From: DATBLY01 sp963705545
GTDB taxonomy: Bacteria; Actinomycetota; UBA4738; HRBIN12
DNA length: 64,000 nucleotides
Assembly: GCA_963705545.1 (NCBI GenBank)
Contig: CAVPJX010000004.1
Span: forward strand, 186,001 to 250,000
Direction of reading: 5' to 3'
Below are positions 16,447 through 24,620 of the stretch, piece by piece; within the stretch, counting starts at the first letter, position 1; each line of letters begins with the position of its first letter. Made by a program: the position numbers and the translations under genes. Below the pieces are notes generated by a model. That model was not told the DNA's origin and did not search any database. It worked only from the letters and a program-made list of their open reading frames with translations.

Positions 16447-18200
16447 ATGTCGGAGGTCGAACGTGCCGACGGGGTGCCGTCTCCCCCGGCGCGTGGGGTC
16501 TGGCGGTGGCTCCCGGGGGTCCACACCCTGGTGCACTACCGCGCGTCATGGCTCCCGCACGACGTCACGGCCGGGATCGTCCTCACCGCGATCCTGATCC
16601 CGGTCGGCATGGGGTACGCGCAGGCTGCTGGCCTGCCGGCGATCACGGGCCTCTACGCGACGATCCTCCCGCTGATCGCGTACGCGATCGCGGGACCGTC
16701 GAGGATCCTCGTCCTCGGACCGGACTCGTCGCTCGCGCCGCTGATCGCCGCGGTGGTCCTCCCGCTCGCGGCCGGTGATCCGGACCGAGCGCTCGCCCTG
16801 GCCGGGATGCTCGCGATCCTGATGGGGGTGTTGTGCGCGGTGGCGGGCCTCGCGCACGTGGGCTTCGTCACCGATCTCCTGTCGGTGCCGATCCGGTACG
16901 GCTACCTCGACGGCATCGCGTTGACGGTCATCGTCGGGCAGCTCCCGGCGTTGTTCGGGTTCTCGACCGACGCGGAGGGACTCCTCCCGGAGACCTGGGC
17001 GTTCCTGCGCGGCGTCTGGAACGGCGAGACCGTGCCCGCAGGCCCTCGCGATCGGCGCGACGGCGCTCGCCGTGATCCTCGTGACCCGGCGGCTCGCGCC
17101 CCGGATCCCAGGCGTACTGATCGCCGCGTTGCTCGGGATCGTGGCGGTGACGGCCTTCGACCTGGCCGGGGAGCTCGACGTGGTCGGCGTGCTCCCGAGC
17201 GGGTTCCCCCCGTTCACGCTGCCTTCGGTCCACGTCTCGGATCTGTGGGACCTGTCGCTCGGCGCGCTCGGGATCGCCCTGGTCGCGCTCGCCGACACGA
17301 GCGTCCTGTCGCGGACGCTCGCCGCCCGGGAGCGTCGCGACGTCGATCCGAACCAGGAGCTGGTGGCGCTCGGCGCGGCCAACGCGGCCGCCGGGCTTCT
17401 TCCAGGGGTTCCCGATCAGCAGCAGCGCCTCCCGCACGCCCGTCGCCGTCTCGGCCGGCGCGAGGACCCAGCTCGCGCCGCTCGTCGGTGCGCTCGCGAT
17501 CGCGCTCATGCTGTTGTTCGCCCCGGGCCTCGTGCGGAACCTTCCGCAGGCCGCCCTCGCCGCGATCGTGATCGCCGCGGCGATCACATTGATCGAGTTC
17601 CGCGCGGCGATCCGCCTCCTCCGGGTCCGCCGGTCCGAGTTCTTCTTGTTCCTCGGCTCCTTCCTGGCGGTCGCGCTCCTGGGCGTCCTGCGGGGCATCT
17701 TCGTCGCGATCCTGCTGGCGCTCGGCAACTTCATCCGCCGGGCGTGGCGCCCGCACGACGCCGTCCTCGGTCGCGTCGACGACCTGAAGGGGTACCACGA
17801 CCTCGATCGGTTCCCTCGGGCGCGCACGATCCCGGGCCTCGTGATCTACCGGTTCGACGCCCCCCTGTTCTTCGCGAACGCCGCGAACTTCCGTCGGCGA
17901 CTGCTGGGCCTGATCCGCGCCCAGGAGGGCGTCCGGTGGATCCTCGTCGCCGCGGAGCCGATGACGGACGTGGATGTCACCGCGGGAACCGTGCTCCGCG
18001 ATCTGCTCGGCGAACTCGAGGAGGCCGGGGTCGTGCTGGCGTTCGCCGAGCTGAAGGATCCCGTGAAGGATCGGCTGCGCCGCTACGGGCTCTACGACCG
18101 GATCGGGGCCCGCCGGTTCTTCCCCACGCTCGGGACCGCGGTCGACGCCTACGTGCGGAGCTCGGGGATCGACTGGGTCGACTGGGAGGAGCGGCGCTGA
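16447..18200 (+). CDS. SulP-family anion transporter with STAS domain, two frameshifts
   Basis: SulP/SLC26-type transporter (sulfate, bicarbonate or related anion), about 583 residues when repaired. Frame 1 runs from ATG 16447 with TAGIVLTAILIPVGMGYAQAAGLP. It breaks near 17041 (one base too many) into VILVTRRLAPRIPGVLIAA. That frame breaks again in the GGG at 17393-17395 (one G too many) into AGFFQGFPISSSASRTPVA, a highly conserved SulP phrase. The C-terminal STAS domain (VIYRFDAPLFFANAANFRRRL) ends at 18200. All transporter elements are preserved across both breaks, so base-calling errors are more likely than a dead gene. No carbonic anhydrase neighbour is visible. Confidence 0.85.
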
Positions 18201-18352
18201 GGCGCCGACCGGCTTAGGACCTCCGACGGCGCTCGTCCGGGGGACACCACCCCTCACCCGGGGCCAGGAGCGAATCGGCCGGCCCCCCGATGGTCCCGCC
18301 CGCCCGGGCCCCCTAGCGTGGGGGGAACCCCAGGGGAGAAGGGGAGCCTGGA

Positions 18353-18823
18353 ATGCGGCAATGGGAGTTGGTCGGGATCACCGACCGGGAGTGGACCCCG
18401 CCCAAGGAGCCGCCGGCGTCGACCGTGATCGACGCGGCGGACGTGCGGACGGCCGGGGCCGACGAGCCTCGTCGGCTGCCCGAGGTCCTGTGGTCCACCG
18501 ACGCCGCCCTGCGGATCACGTCCGCGGGCGGCGCTGCCGCCGCGTTGCTCGGCTCCCCCGCCCCGCTCGAGGGGTTCACCCTGCTCGAGGTGTTCGGGCT
18601 GGAGGGGGCCGGAGCCGGCGTCGTCGCCGCGCACGTGGAGGCTCTGTGCGGGAGGCAAGCCGCGTTCACGGTGGACCTCGACGACAGCACCATCCGCTGC
18701 CGGGCGGTCCCACTCCGCGGTGACGAGGACACGGTCGCGGGCACGATCTGCGTGGGGATCCACGAGATCACGAGCCCGGATCTGACCGTGGTCGACGAGT
18801 CCGAGCCGATCCGCGTCGCTTGA
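18353..18823 (+). CDS. Small PAS-like protein, unknown function
   Basis: 156 residues. After a variable N-terminus the stretch VLWSTDAALRITSAGGAAAALLG looks like the start of a PAS fold, continuing through EGFTLLEVFGLEG and RCRAVPLRGDEDTVAGTICVGIHEIT, a PAC-like strand pair. There is no attached output domain. A purine-rich GGGGAGAAGGGGAG stretch precedes the ATG. It may bind a ligand or partner, but nothing in the neighbourhood indicates which. Confidence 0.6.
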   Translation: MRQWELVGITDREWTPPKEPPASTVIDAADVRTAGADEPRRLPEVLWSTDAALRITSAGGAAAALLGSPAPLEGFTLLEVFGLEGAGAGVVAAHVEALCGRQAAFTVDLDDSTIRCRAVPLRGDEDTVAGTICVGIHEITSPDLTVVDESEPIRVA

Positions 18824-18838
18824 CAGCGCTCCCCGGCG

Positions 18839-20113
18839 CTATCCCCCGAACGACGCGACGGCCTCGAGCATCCGGCCGACCTCCTCGTCGCCGTGCGCGC
18901 TCGACAGCGTCCACAGCTCGTAGCCCGAGGGCGGGAGCATCACGCCGCGGTCGAGCAGGTGGTGGAACAGCCGCGCGTAGCGATCGTGGTCGGCGGCCTT
19001 CGCATCCTCGAAGGACCGCACCGGGCGGTCGGTGAAGAACACGCTGAAGAGGGAGCCGGCCCGGTTGATCGTGGCGTCGATGCCGCGCTCCCCGAAGGCC
19101 TCGGCGAGGCCGTCGGCGATGCGGCGCGCGGTGTCCTCGAGCGCCGGATAGGGGTCGAGGTCCCTCGCCAGGTCGAGCGCGGCGATCCCCGCCGCCACCG
19201 CGACCGGGTTCCCGCTGAGCGTGCCCGCCTGGTACACCGACCCGACGGGCGCGAGGCGCTCCATCACGTCCCGGCGGCCGCCGAACGCGGCGCACGGGAA
19301 CCCGCCGCCCATGACCTTGCCCAGCGTGGTCAGGTCGGGCGTCACCCCGAACACGGACTGCGCTCCGCCGTACGCGATCCGGAACCCCGTGATCACCTCG
19401 TCGAACAGCAGCAGCGCGCCGTGCGTGGTGCAGAGCTCCCGGAGGCGCTCGAGGAACCCTGGCTCGGGCGGGATCACCCCCATGTTGGCGGCGACGGGCT
19501 CGACGATGACGACCGCGATCTCGTGGCCCCGGTCGGCGAAGACGGCTCCGACGGCACCGGGGTCGTTGAACGGCACGGTCAGGGTGTCCCGCGCCGACCC
19601 CTCCGTCACGCCAGGCGAGCCGGGGCTCCCGAAGGTCGCGACGCCGCTGCCGGCGCCCTGGGCGAGCAGGGCGTCGGAGTGCCCGTGGTAGCAGCCCGCG
19701 AACTTGAGCACGAGGTCGCGTCCGGTGGAGCCACGCGCGAGCCGGATCGCGCTCATCGTGGCCTCGGTGCCGCTGCTGACGAGCCGGACCTGGTCGATCG
19801 ACGGGAGCGCGTCGACGAGCCGCTCGGCGAGCTCGACCTCGAGCTCCGTCGGCGCGCCGAACGACGTCCCGCGTTGGGCGGCGGCCGTCGCCGCCTCGAC
19901 GATCTCGGGGCGGGCGTGCCCGAAGAGCAGCGCACCCCACGACTGCACGAGGTCCACGAAGCGGTTGCCGTCGGCGTCGACGACGTACGCGCCCTCGCCG
20001 CGCTCGATGAACCGCGGCGTGCCGCCGACCGCGCCGAAGGCGCGCACCGGCGAGTCGACGCCCCCCGGGATCACGAGTCGGGCGCGGTCGAAGAGATCGT
20101 CCGACCGGGTCAT
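18839..20113 (-). CDS. hemL: Glutamate-1-semialdehyde 2,1-aminomutase
   Basis: 424 residues, PLP enzyme converting glutamate-1-semialdehyde to 5-aminolevulinate, the second C5-pathway step after HemA. Class III aminotransferase features are present: IPGGVDSPVRAFGAVGG at the N-terminus, FAGCYHGHSDALLAQGAGSG, FDEVITGFRIAYGGAQ and the PLP lysine in TLGKVMGGGFP. It is separated by two genes from hemACD and follows hemB and a VOC gene on the same strand, all oriented together. The ATG overlaps no neighbour; the VOC stop is just 1 nt upstream. Confidence 0.97.
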   Translation of the reverse strand: MTRSDDLFDRARLVIPGGVDSPVRAFGAVGGTPRFIERGEGAYVVDADGNRFVDLVQSWGALLFGHARPEIVEAATAAAQRGTSFGAPTELEVELAERLVDALPSIDQVRLVSSGTEATMSAIRLARGSTGRDLVLKFAGCYHGHSDALLAQGAGSGVATFGSPGSPGVTEGSARDTLTVPFNDPGAVGAVFADRGHEIAVVIVEPVAANMGVIPPEPGFLERLRELCTTHGALLLFDEVITGFRIAYGGAQSVFGVTPDLTTLGKVMGGGFPCAAFGGRRDVMERLAPVGSVYQAGTLSGNPVAVAAGIAALDLARDLDPYPALEDTARRIADGLAEAFGERGIDATINRAGSLFSVFFTDRPVRSFEDAKAADHDRYARLFHHLLDRGVMLPPSGYELWTLSSAHGDEEVGRMLEAVASFGG

Positions 20114-20114
20114 G

Positions 20115-20531
20115 TCAGTCCAGGCAGAACTCGTTGCCCTCCGGGTCCTGCATCGTCACCCAGAACGACCCGCGTTCGTCTCGTTCGTAGAGCTTCGTCG
20201 CGCCGAGGGTGACCAGCTCGTCGGCTCGCTCGTTGAGCCGCGCGCGACGAGCCTCGCCCTCCAGTCCCGGAGCGGAGCGCACGTCGAGGTGCACCCGGTT
20301 CTTCACGGTCTTGGCTTCCGGGACCTTCTGGAAGTAGACACGCGGTCCGTTCCCTTCCGGATCGATGATCGCGCTCTGATCGTTCCACCGATCTTCGGGG
20401 ATCCCCATCTCCGTGGCCCAGTCCTCCCAGGAGGACCATCCGTCGGGCGGGGGCTCCTCGATGTAGCCCAAGACGCGCTTCCAGAACCCGGCGAGCGTGG
20501 CGGGGTCTGCCGCATCGAACGTCACCTGCAC
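20115..20531 (-). CDS. VOC-family (glyoxalase-like) protein
   Basis: 138 residues from a GTG. One vicinal-oxygen-chelate module pair: VTFDAADPATLAGFWKRVLGY at the start and the closing WVTMQDPEGNEFCLD with the metal-ligand glutamate. The HLDV segment in the middle supplies the second-half histidine. It sits between hemB and hemL on the same strand with 1 nt before hemL, so it is probably co-transcribed with the haem genes, but no haem function is known for this family. The substrate is not predictable. Confidence 0.8.
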   Translation of the reverse strand: MQVTFDAADPATLAGFWKRVLGYIEEPPPDGWSSWEDWATEMGIPEDRWNDQSAIIDPEGNGPRVYFQKVPEAKTVKNRVHLDVRSAPGLEGEARRARLNERADELVTLGATKLYERDERGSFWVTMQDPEGNEFCLD

Positions 20532-20552
20532 GCGAGCGCCATGATCCTCCCT

Positions 20553-21536
20553 TCAACCCTCGCGGAGCCAGTCGGCCGCGTCCTTCGCGTGGTACGTGAG
20601 GATCAGGTCGGCGCCCGCCCGGCGGATCGACGTGAGCGTCTCCAGGACGACCCGCCGCTCGTCGAGCCAGCCGTTGGCCGCCGCGGCCTTCACCATCGCG
20701 TACTCCCCGCTCACCTGGTACGCGGCCATCGGGAAGCCGGTCGCGTCCTTCGCGCGGCGGATCACGTCGAGGTACGGGAGCGCCGGCTTCACCATGACCA
20801 CGTCGGCCCCCTCGTCGATGTCGGCGCGGATCTCTCGGATCGCCTCGTCTGCGTTCGCGGGATCCTGTTGGTAGCCGGAGCGGTCGCCGAAGCGCGGCGC
20901 GCACTCGGCCGCGTCGCGGAACGGCCCGTAGAAGGCGCTCGCGAACTTCGCCGCGTACGCCATGATCCCGACGTCGTCGCGCCCCGCGTCGTCGAGCGAC
21001 CCCCGGATCGCGGCGACCTGCCCGTCCATCATGCCGCTCGGCCCGACCAGGTGCGCGCCCGCGTCCGCCTGCGCGAGCGCGATCCGACGATAGAGCTCGA
21101 CCGTCCGGTCGTTGTCGACCTCGTCCCGCTCGTTCAGCACACCGCAGTGACCGTGGTCCGTGTATTCGTCGAGGCAGAGATCGGCGATCACGACGACGTC
21201 CTCGCCGAGCTCCGCGCGGAGCGTGCGGAGTGCCCGCTGCGCGATCCCGTCCGGGTTCCACGCCTCGGATCCCTCGGCGTCCTTCCGCTCGGGGACGCCG
21301 AAGAGGATCAGTCCCGGGACGCCGGCCGCCGCGAGCTCGGCCGCCTCCTTCCGCAGCGACTCCAGGGTGTGCTGGGATCGTCCGGGCATCGATCCGATCG
21401 GGATCGGCTCCTCGATCCCCTCCTTGACGAAGAGCGGGGCGATCAGGTGATGCGGAGCCAGATCGGTCTCCCGGACCAGCCCGCGGAGCGCGGGCGTCCG
21501 GCGCATCCGTCGCGGTCGCTGCCTCGGGAAGGCCAT
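20553..21536 (-). CDS. hemB: 5-aminolevulinate dehydratase (porphobilinogen synthase)
   Basis: 327 residues. It condenses two 5-aminolevulinate molecules to porphobilinogen. Active-site lysines lie in MAYAAKFASAFYGPFRD and VMVKPALPY. The metal-site segment reads DLCLDEYTDHGHCGVL: the first and third zinc cysteines of the E. coli type are present, the middle one is aspartate, so the site is intermediate between the Zn (CCC) and Mg (ADD) types. The N-terminal RPRRMRRTPALRGLVRET is normal. The ATG has TAGCAT exactly 6 nt upstream, suggesting a leaderless transcript that continues into the VOC gene and hemL. Confidence 0.97.
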   Translation of the reverse strand: MAFPRQRPRRMRRTPALRGLVRETDLAPHHLIAPLFVKEGIEEPIPIGSMPGRSQHTLESLRKEAAELAAAGVPGLILFGVPERKDAEGSEAWNPDGIAQRALRTLRAELGEDVVVIADLCLDEYTDHGHCGVLNERDEVDNDRTVELYRRIALAQADAGAHLVGPSGMMDGQVAAIRGSLDDAGRDDVGIMAYAAKFASAFYGPFRDAAECAPRFGDRSGYQQDPANADEAIREIRADIDEGADVVMVKPALPYLDVIRRAKDATGFPMAAYQVSGEYAMVKAAAANGWLDERRVVLETLTSIRRAGADLILTYHAKDAADWLREG

Positions 21537-21542
21537 CGGTCG

Positions 21543-21548
21543 ATGCTA
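21543..21548 (-). promoter_or_regulatory. -10 box of hemB (leaderless layout)
   Basis: TAGCAT on the minus strand, 6 nt before the hemB ATG at 21536. Confidence 0.45.
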
Positions 21549-21652
21549 CCCGCTCGACGTCCGGAGGCGGTCGTCGGCGTCTCGGCGGTCGTCGCTGTCC
21601 GACCGCGTCGTCAAGATGGAGGCGCATCTCGGGCGGCAGGAAGGGGCGACCG

Positions 21653-22084
21653 ATGTCGGTACCGGCGAAGATCAACATCGTCACGCTGGGCGTGGAGGAC
21701 CTGGATCGCGCGTCGGCGTTCTACGCGGCGCTCGGTTGGCGCCGGTCGAGCGCCTCGAACGACCAGATCGTCTGGTTCGCCACGGCGGGCTCGGTGCTCG
21801 GCCTCTTCCCGTTCGCGCATCTCGCCGAGGACGCGACGATCGATGCGGCCCGGCGCGAGGGGTTCGGGGGCGTCACCCTCGCGATCAACGTCCCGACCGA
21901 GGACGAGGTCCAGCCCGCGCTGGAGGCCGCCGCCGCGGCGGGCGGGTCGATCGTGAAGCCGGCTACGCGGGCCGACTGGGGCGGGCTCTCGGGCTATTTC
22001 GCCGATCCGGACGGGTACCCGTGGGAGGTGGCCTGGAACCCGTTCCTCCCGTTGGATGAGGACGGGCTCCTGGAGATGCCGTAG
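21653..22084 (+). CDS. VOC-family (glyoxalase-like) protein
   Basis: 143 residues. Two beta-alpha-beta3 modules: INIVTLGVEDLDRASAFYAALGW at the start and SGYFADPDGYPWEVAWNP at the end, where the glutamate is the usual metal ligand. Close to the bleomycin-resistance/glyoxalase-like proteins common in actinobacteria, for which no substrate is established. It is the only plus-strand gene between hemB and the methyltransferase and therefore has its own promoter. It resembles the other VOC gene at 20115 only at the fold level. Confidence 0.8.
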   Translation: MSVPAKINIVTLGVEDLDRASAFYAALGWRRSSASNDQIVWFATAGSVLGLFPFAHLAEDATIDAARREGFGGVTLAINVPTEDEVQPALEAAAAAGGSIVKPATRADWGGLSGYFADPDGYPWEVAWNPFLPLDEDGLLEMP

Positions 22085-22105
22085 TCGGAGAAGGACCACG
22101 GCGGT

Positions 22106-22921
22106 TCAGCCGGCCCGCTTCCGCGCCCTCCAGACCTCCTCGATCGGCCACGTCCGCGACCAAGCGAACGAGGCCAGCTCGTCGGTCGGTACGTCCGCGC
22201 CGTGCTCGGGCGCCCTCACCTCGATCAGGTCCTCGACCTCGAACCCCGAGCGTCGGAGCAACCGGATCATGTCGCCGTGCGGGATGAAGAAGTCGACGGC
22301 GTCGTCATCCTCCGGCCACTCGAACCGGTGCATCCCCCAGTGGGGTCGTTGGAGCTGCTCGGTCGTGGGTCCGACCTCGGGGACCGTCAGCATGAAGACG
22401 TACGAGTGGCCGAGGAACACGAGTTCCCCGCGGGGGCGGAGGATCCGCGCCGCCTCGGGGATCCACCGATAGGGGTCGCACCAGATCGCCGCCCCGTACT
22501 CCGAGATCGCCAGATCGAACGACGCGTCGGCGAACGGGGTCCGTTCGGCGTCGGCATGGACCAGGGGGAACCTCAGGTCGAACTCGGCCTGGAGGACGCG
22601 GGCGGTGGCGAGCTGCCCTCCGGAGTTGTCGAGGCCCACCGGCCTCGCGCCGCGGCGAGCGAGCCATGCCGAGACGTAGCCCGTGCCGCACCCCAGCTCC
22701 ACGACGTCGAGGCCGGCCACGTGGGGGAGCATCCCGACGTCGGACTCGGGGGCCTTCCAGATGCCCCACGAGGGATCCTCGCTCCACGAGACCCGTCCGC
22801 GCTCGACCCAGTTGGCCGCGTCCCGATCCCAGGACTCCCGGTTGCGGCGCACGTGATCGTCCTCATCGGGGACGTCGTCCGCCGCGCGAGGGGAAGCCGG
22901 CACGCCGTCGTCGGTGGTCAC
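22106..22921 (-). CDS. SAM-dependent methyltransferase (class I), last gene of the hemACD operon
   Basis: 271 residues. GTG start overlapping the hemD stop by 4 nt; the frame is open upstream through hemD, but this start gives the normal family length. The Rossmann SAM-binding motif is VVELGCGTGYVSAWLARRG, followed by the acidic motif II (VGLDNS) and VHADAERTPFADASFDLAISEYG. A WDRDAANWVERG phrase near the N-terminus is common in actinobacterial members. Translational coupling to hemD suggests a link with tetrapyrroles (for example a uroporphyrinogen-derived product), but no CobA-type motif is present and the substrate is unknown. Confidence 0.8.
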   Translation of the reverse strand: MTTDDGVPASPRAADDVPDEDDHVRRNRESWDRDAANWVERGRVSWSEDPSWGIWKAPESDVGMLPHVAGLDVVELGCGTGYVSAWLARRGARPVGLDNSGGQLATARVLQAEFDLRFPLVHADAERTPFADASFDLAISEYGAAIWCDPYRWIPEAARILRPRGELVFLGHSYVFMLTVPEVGPTTEQLQRPHWGMHRFEWPEDDDAVDFFIPHGDMIRLLRRSGFEVEDLIEVRAPEHGADVPTDELASFAWSRTWPIEEVWRARKRAG

Positions 22922-23694
22922 GGGGTCGAACGATAGCGAGCCAGGGCGCGCTCGACGGCGTCGACGACGCCGTCGAGCGTGTGTGGCCGGGCGACCGCGT
23001 GCACGACCAGCCCGTGACGGCGCGCTTCGCGCGCGGTCACGGGCCCGATGCAGACGACGCGCGGATCGCCCCGCACCGGGCCGAGGGCGCCGACGAACCC
23101 TCGCACCGTCGAGGCGCTCGTGAACGTGATCGCGTCCACCTCGCCCGACCGGAGCGCGGCGCGGGCCTCGGGCGGCAGCGAGCGCGCCATCGACGTGCGA
23201 TAGGCGTCCACCCGGGTCGGTGCCCAGCCCTTCGCTGCGAGCGCGTCCTCGAGCCCCGCGGGGGCGATGTCGGCTCGAGCGCACAGGACGCGGCCCTCGC
23301 CGCGCGGGAACGCGCGGGCGAGGGCCGCGGTCGTGAAGGTGGCGGGGCGCAGCCGCGGGTTCCGGCGCGACCAGCGCCGGAACGCCGCCGCCGTCCCGTC
23401 GCCGATCGCCGCGACGCGCGCGCAGACGTCGTCCGGCGAGTCGAGGCGCTCTGCGAGCATCGCCACCGTCCGTGGGCTGGTGAGGACGATCCACTCGAAC
23501 CGTCCGGCGGTCAGATCGCCGAGGGCCCGCGTCAGCGCGGCCGACCGGGCGGGGACGATCCGGATCGCCGGGGCGAGGACGACGCGCGCGCCGCGACGCT
23601 CCAGCCGCCGGGCCAGCTCCGGCGCCTCGTCCGGTGGGCGGGTGACGAGGACCACGCGTCCCTCGAGCGATCCGGGCCGAGCGCTGAGGGTCAC
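22918..23694 (-). CDS. hemD: Uroporphyrinogen-III synthase
   Basis: 258 residues from a GTG overlapping the hemC stop. It cyclises hydroxymethylbilane with inversion of ring D to give uroporphyrinogen III. Sequence conservation in HemD is low. The visible marks are VVLVTRPPDEAPELARRLERRG at the start, FEWIVLTSPRTV, and AITFTSASTVRGFVGAL plus VVCIGPVTAREARRHG at the end, all characteristic of the two-domain fold. Operon order hemA-hemC-hemD-methyltransferase with 4-nt overlaps throughout. No fused uroporphyrinogen methyltransferase domain. Confidence 0.93.
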   Translation of the reverse strand: MTLSARPGSLEGRVVLVTRPPDEAPELARRLERRGARVVLAPAIRIVPARSAALTRALGDLTAGRFEWIVLTSPRTVAMLAERLDSPDDVCARVAAIGDGTAAAFRRWSRRNPRLRPATFTTAALARAFPRGEGRVLCARADIAPAGLEDALAAKGWAPTRVDAYRTSMARSLPPEARAALRSGEVDAITFTSASTVRGFVGALGPVRGDPRVVCIGPVTAREARRHGLVVHAVARPHTLDGVVDAVERALARYRSTP

Positions 23695-24620
23695 GCGTCG
23701 TCGCCGAGGCCGGGCTCGCTCGGCGTCACCTCGGCGAGGACCGCCTCCGCGCCCTGCGCGATGAGTCCCTTCGTCACCTGCTCGGCGGCCTCCTCGGCGA
23801 ACCGCGCCTCGGCGCTCGAGCGCAGGATCGTCGCGCCGTCGAGCGTGGCGACCACGGCCGTCAGATGGACGCGCCCGTGATCGGCCACGGCGAACGCCCC
23901 GAGCGGGAGCGCGCAGCCCCCGCCCAGCCGCCACATCACGGAGCGTTCCGCGTCCAGGGCGTGATGGCTGTGTGGGTCGTCGATCGCGGCGAGGGCCTCC
24001 AAGGCGACCGCGTCGTCCTCGCGACACTGCACGGCGAGCGCACCCTGCCCGGGGGCGGGGATCATCACGTCGAGCTCGAGCGGGTGCGCGTTGGGGGGCC
24101 GCAGGCCCAGACGAGCCAGGCCCGCAGCCGCGAGGACGGCCGCGTCCGCCTCGCCGGCCTCGAGCTTGCGCAGGCGGGTATCGACGTTGCCGCGTAGCTC
24201 CACGAACGCGATCCCGGGGAACGCCGCCAGGAGCTGGGCGCGCCGCCGGACGCTGCTCGTCCCGACCGAGGCGCCCGCAGGGAGCACGCCCTCCTCGCGC
24301 AGCACGAGGACGTCCGAAGGATCGGCGCGCGGGGGGACGGCCCCGATCGTCAAGGCGTCCTCGTCCTCGGCGGGGAGGTCCTTCGCCGAGTGGACTGCCA
24401 GGTCGATCCGCTCGTCGATCAGGGCGTCCACGATCGCGTCGGTCCACAGCCCCTTCAACCCGGCGGACGGCTCCGCGATCCTCGGGAGATCCTCGTCGCC
24501 GGCCGTGGCCATCGGGACGAGCTCTCCGTCGACACCGCGATCGGCGAGTCGGCTCCGCACCTCTTCGGCCTGAGCGAGGGCGAGCGGCGACCGGCGGGTG
24601 CCGATCCGCAGACCCGTCAC
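23691..24620 (-). CDS. hemC: Hydroxymethylbilane synthase (porphobilinogen deaminase)
   Basis: 309 residues, GTG start overlapping hemA. It polymerises four porphobilinogens into hydroxymethylbilane. The N-terminal IGTRRSPLALAQAEEVRSRL, the catalytic aspartate region AVHSAKDLP, the arginine-rich substrate segment GTSSVRRRAQL and the dipyrromethane-cofactor cysteine in RLGGGCALPLG (C236) are all intact. Middle gene of the hemACD operon. Confidence 0.97.
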   Translation of the reverse strand: MTGLRIGTRRSPLALAQAEEVRSRLADRGVDGELVPMATAGDEDLPRIAEPSAGLKGLWTDAIVDALIDERIDLAVHSAKDLPAEDEDALTIGAVPPRADPSDVLVLREEGVLPAGASVGTSSVRRRAQLLAAFPGIAFVELRGNVDTRLRKLEAGEADAAVLAAAGLARLGLRPPNAHPLELDVMIPAPGQGALAVQCREDDAVALEALAAIDDPHSHHALDAERSVMWRLGGGCALPLGAFAVADHGRVHLTAVVATLDGATILRSSAEARFAEEAAEQVTKGLIAQGAEAVLAEVTPSEPGLGDDA

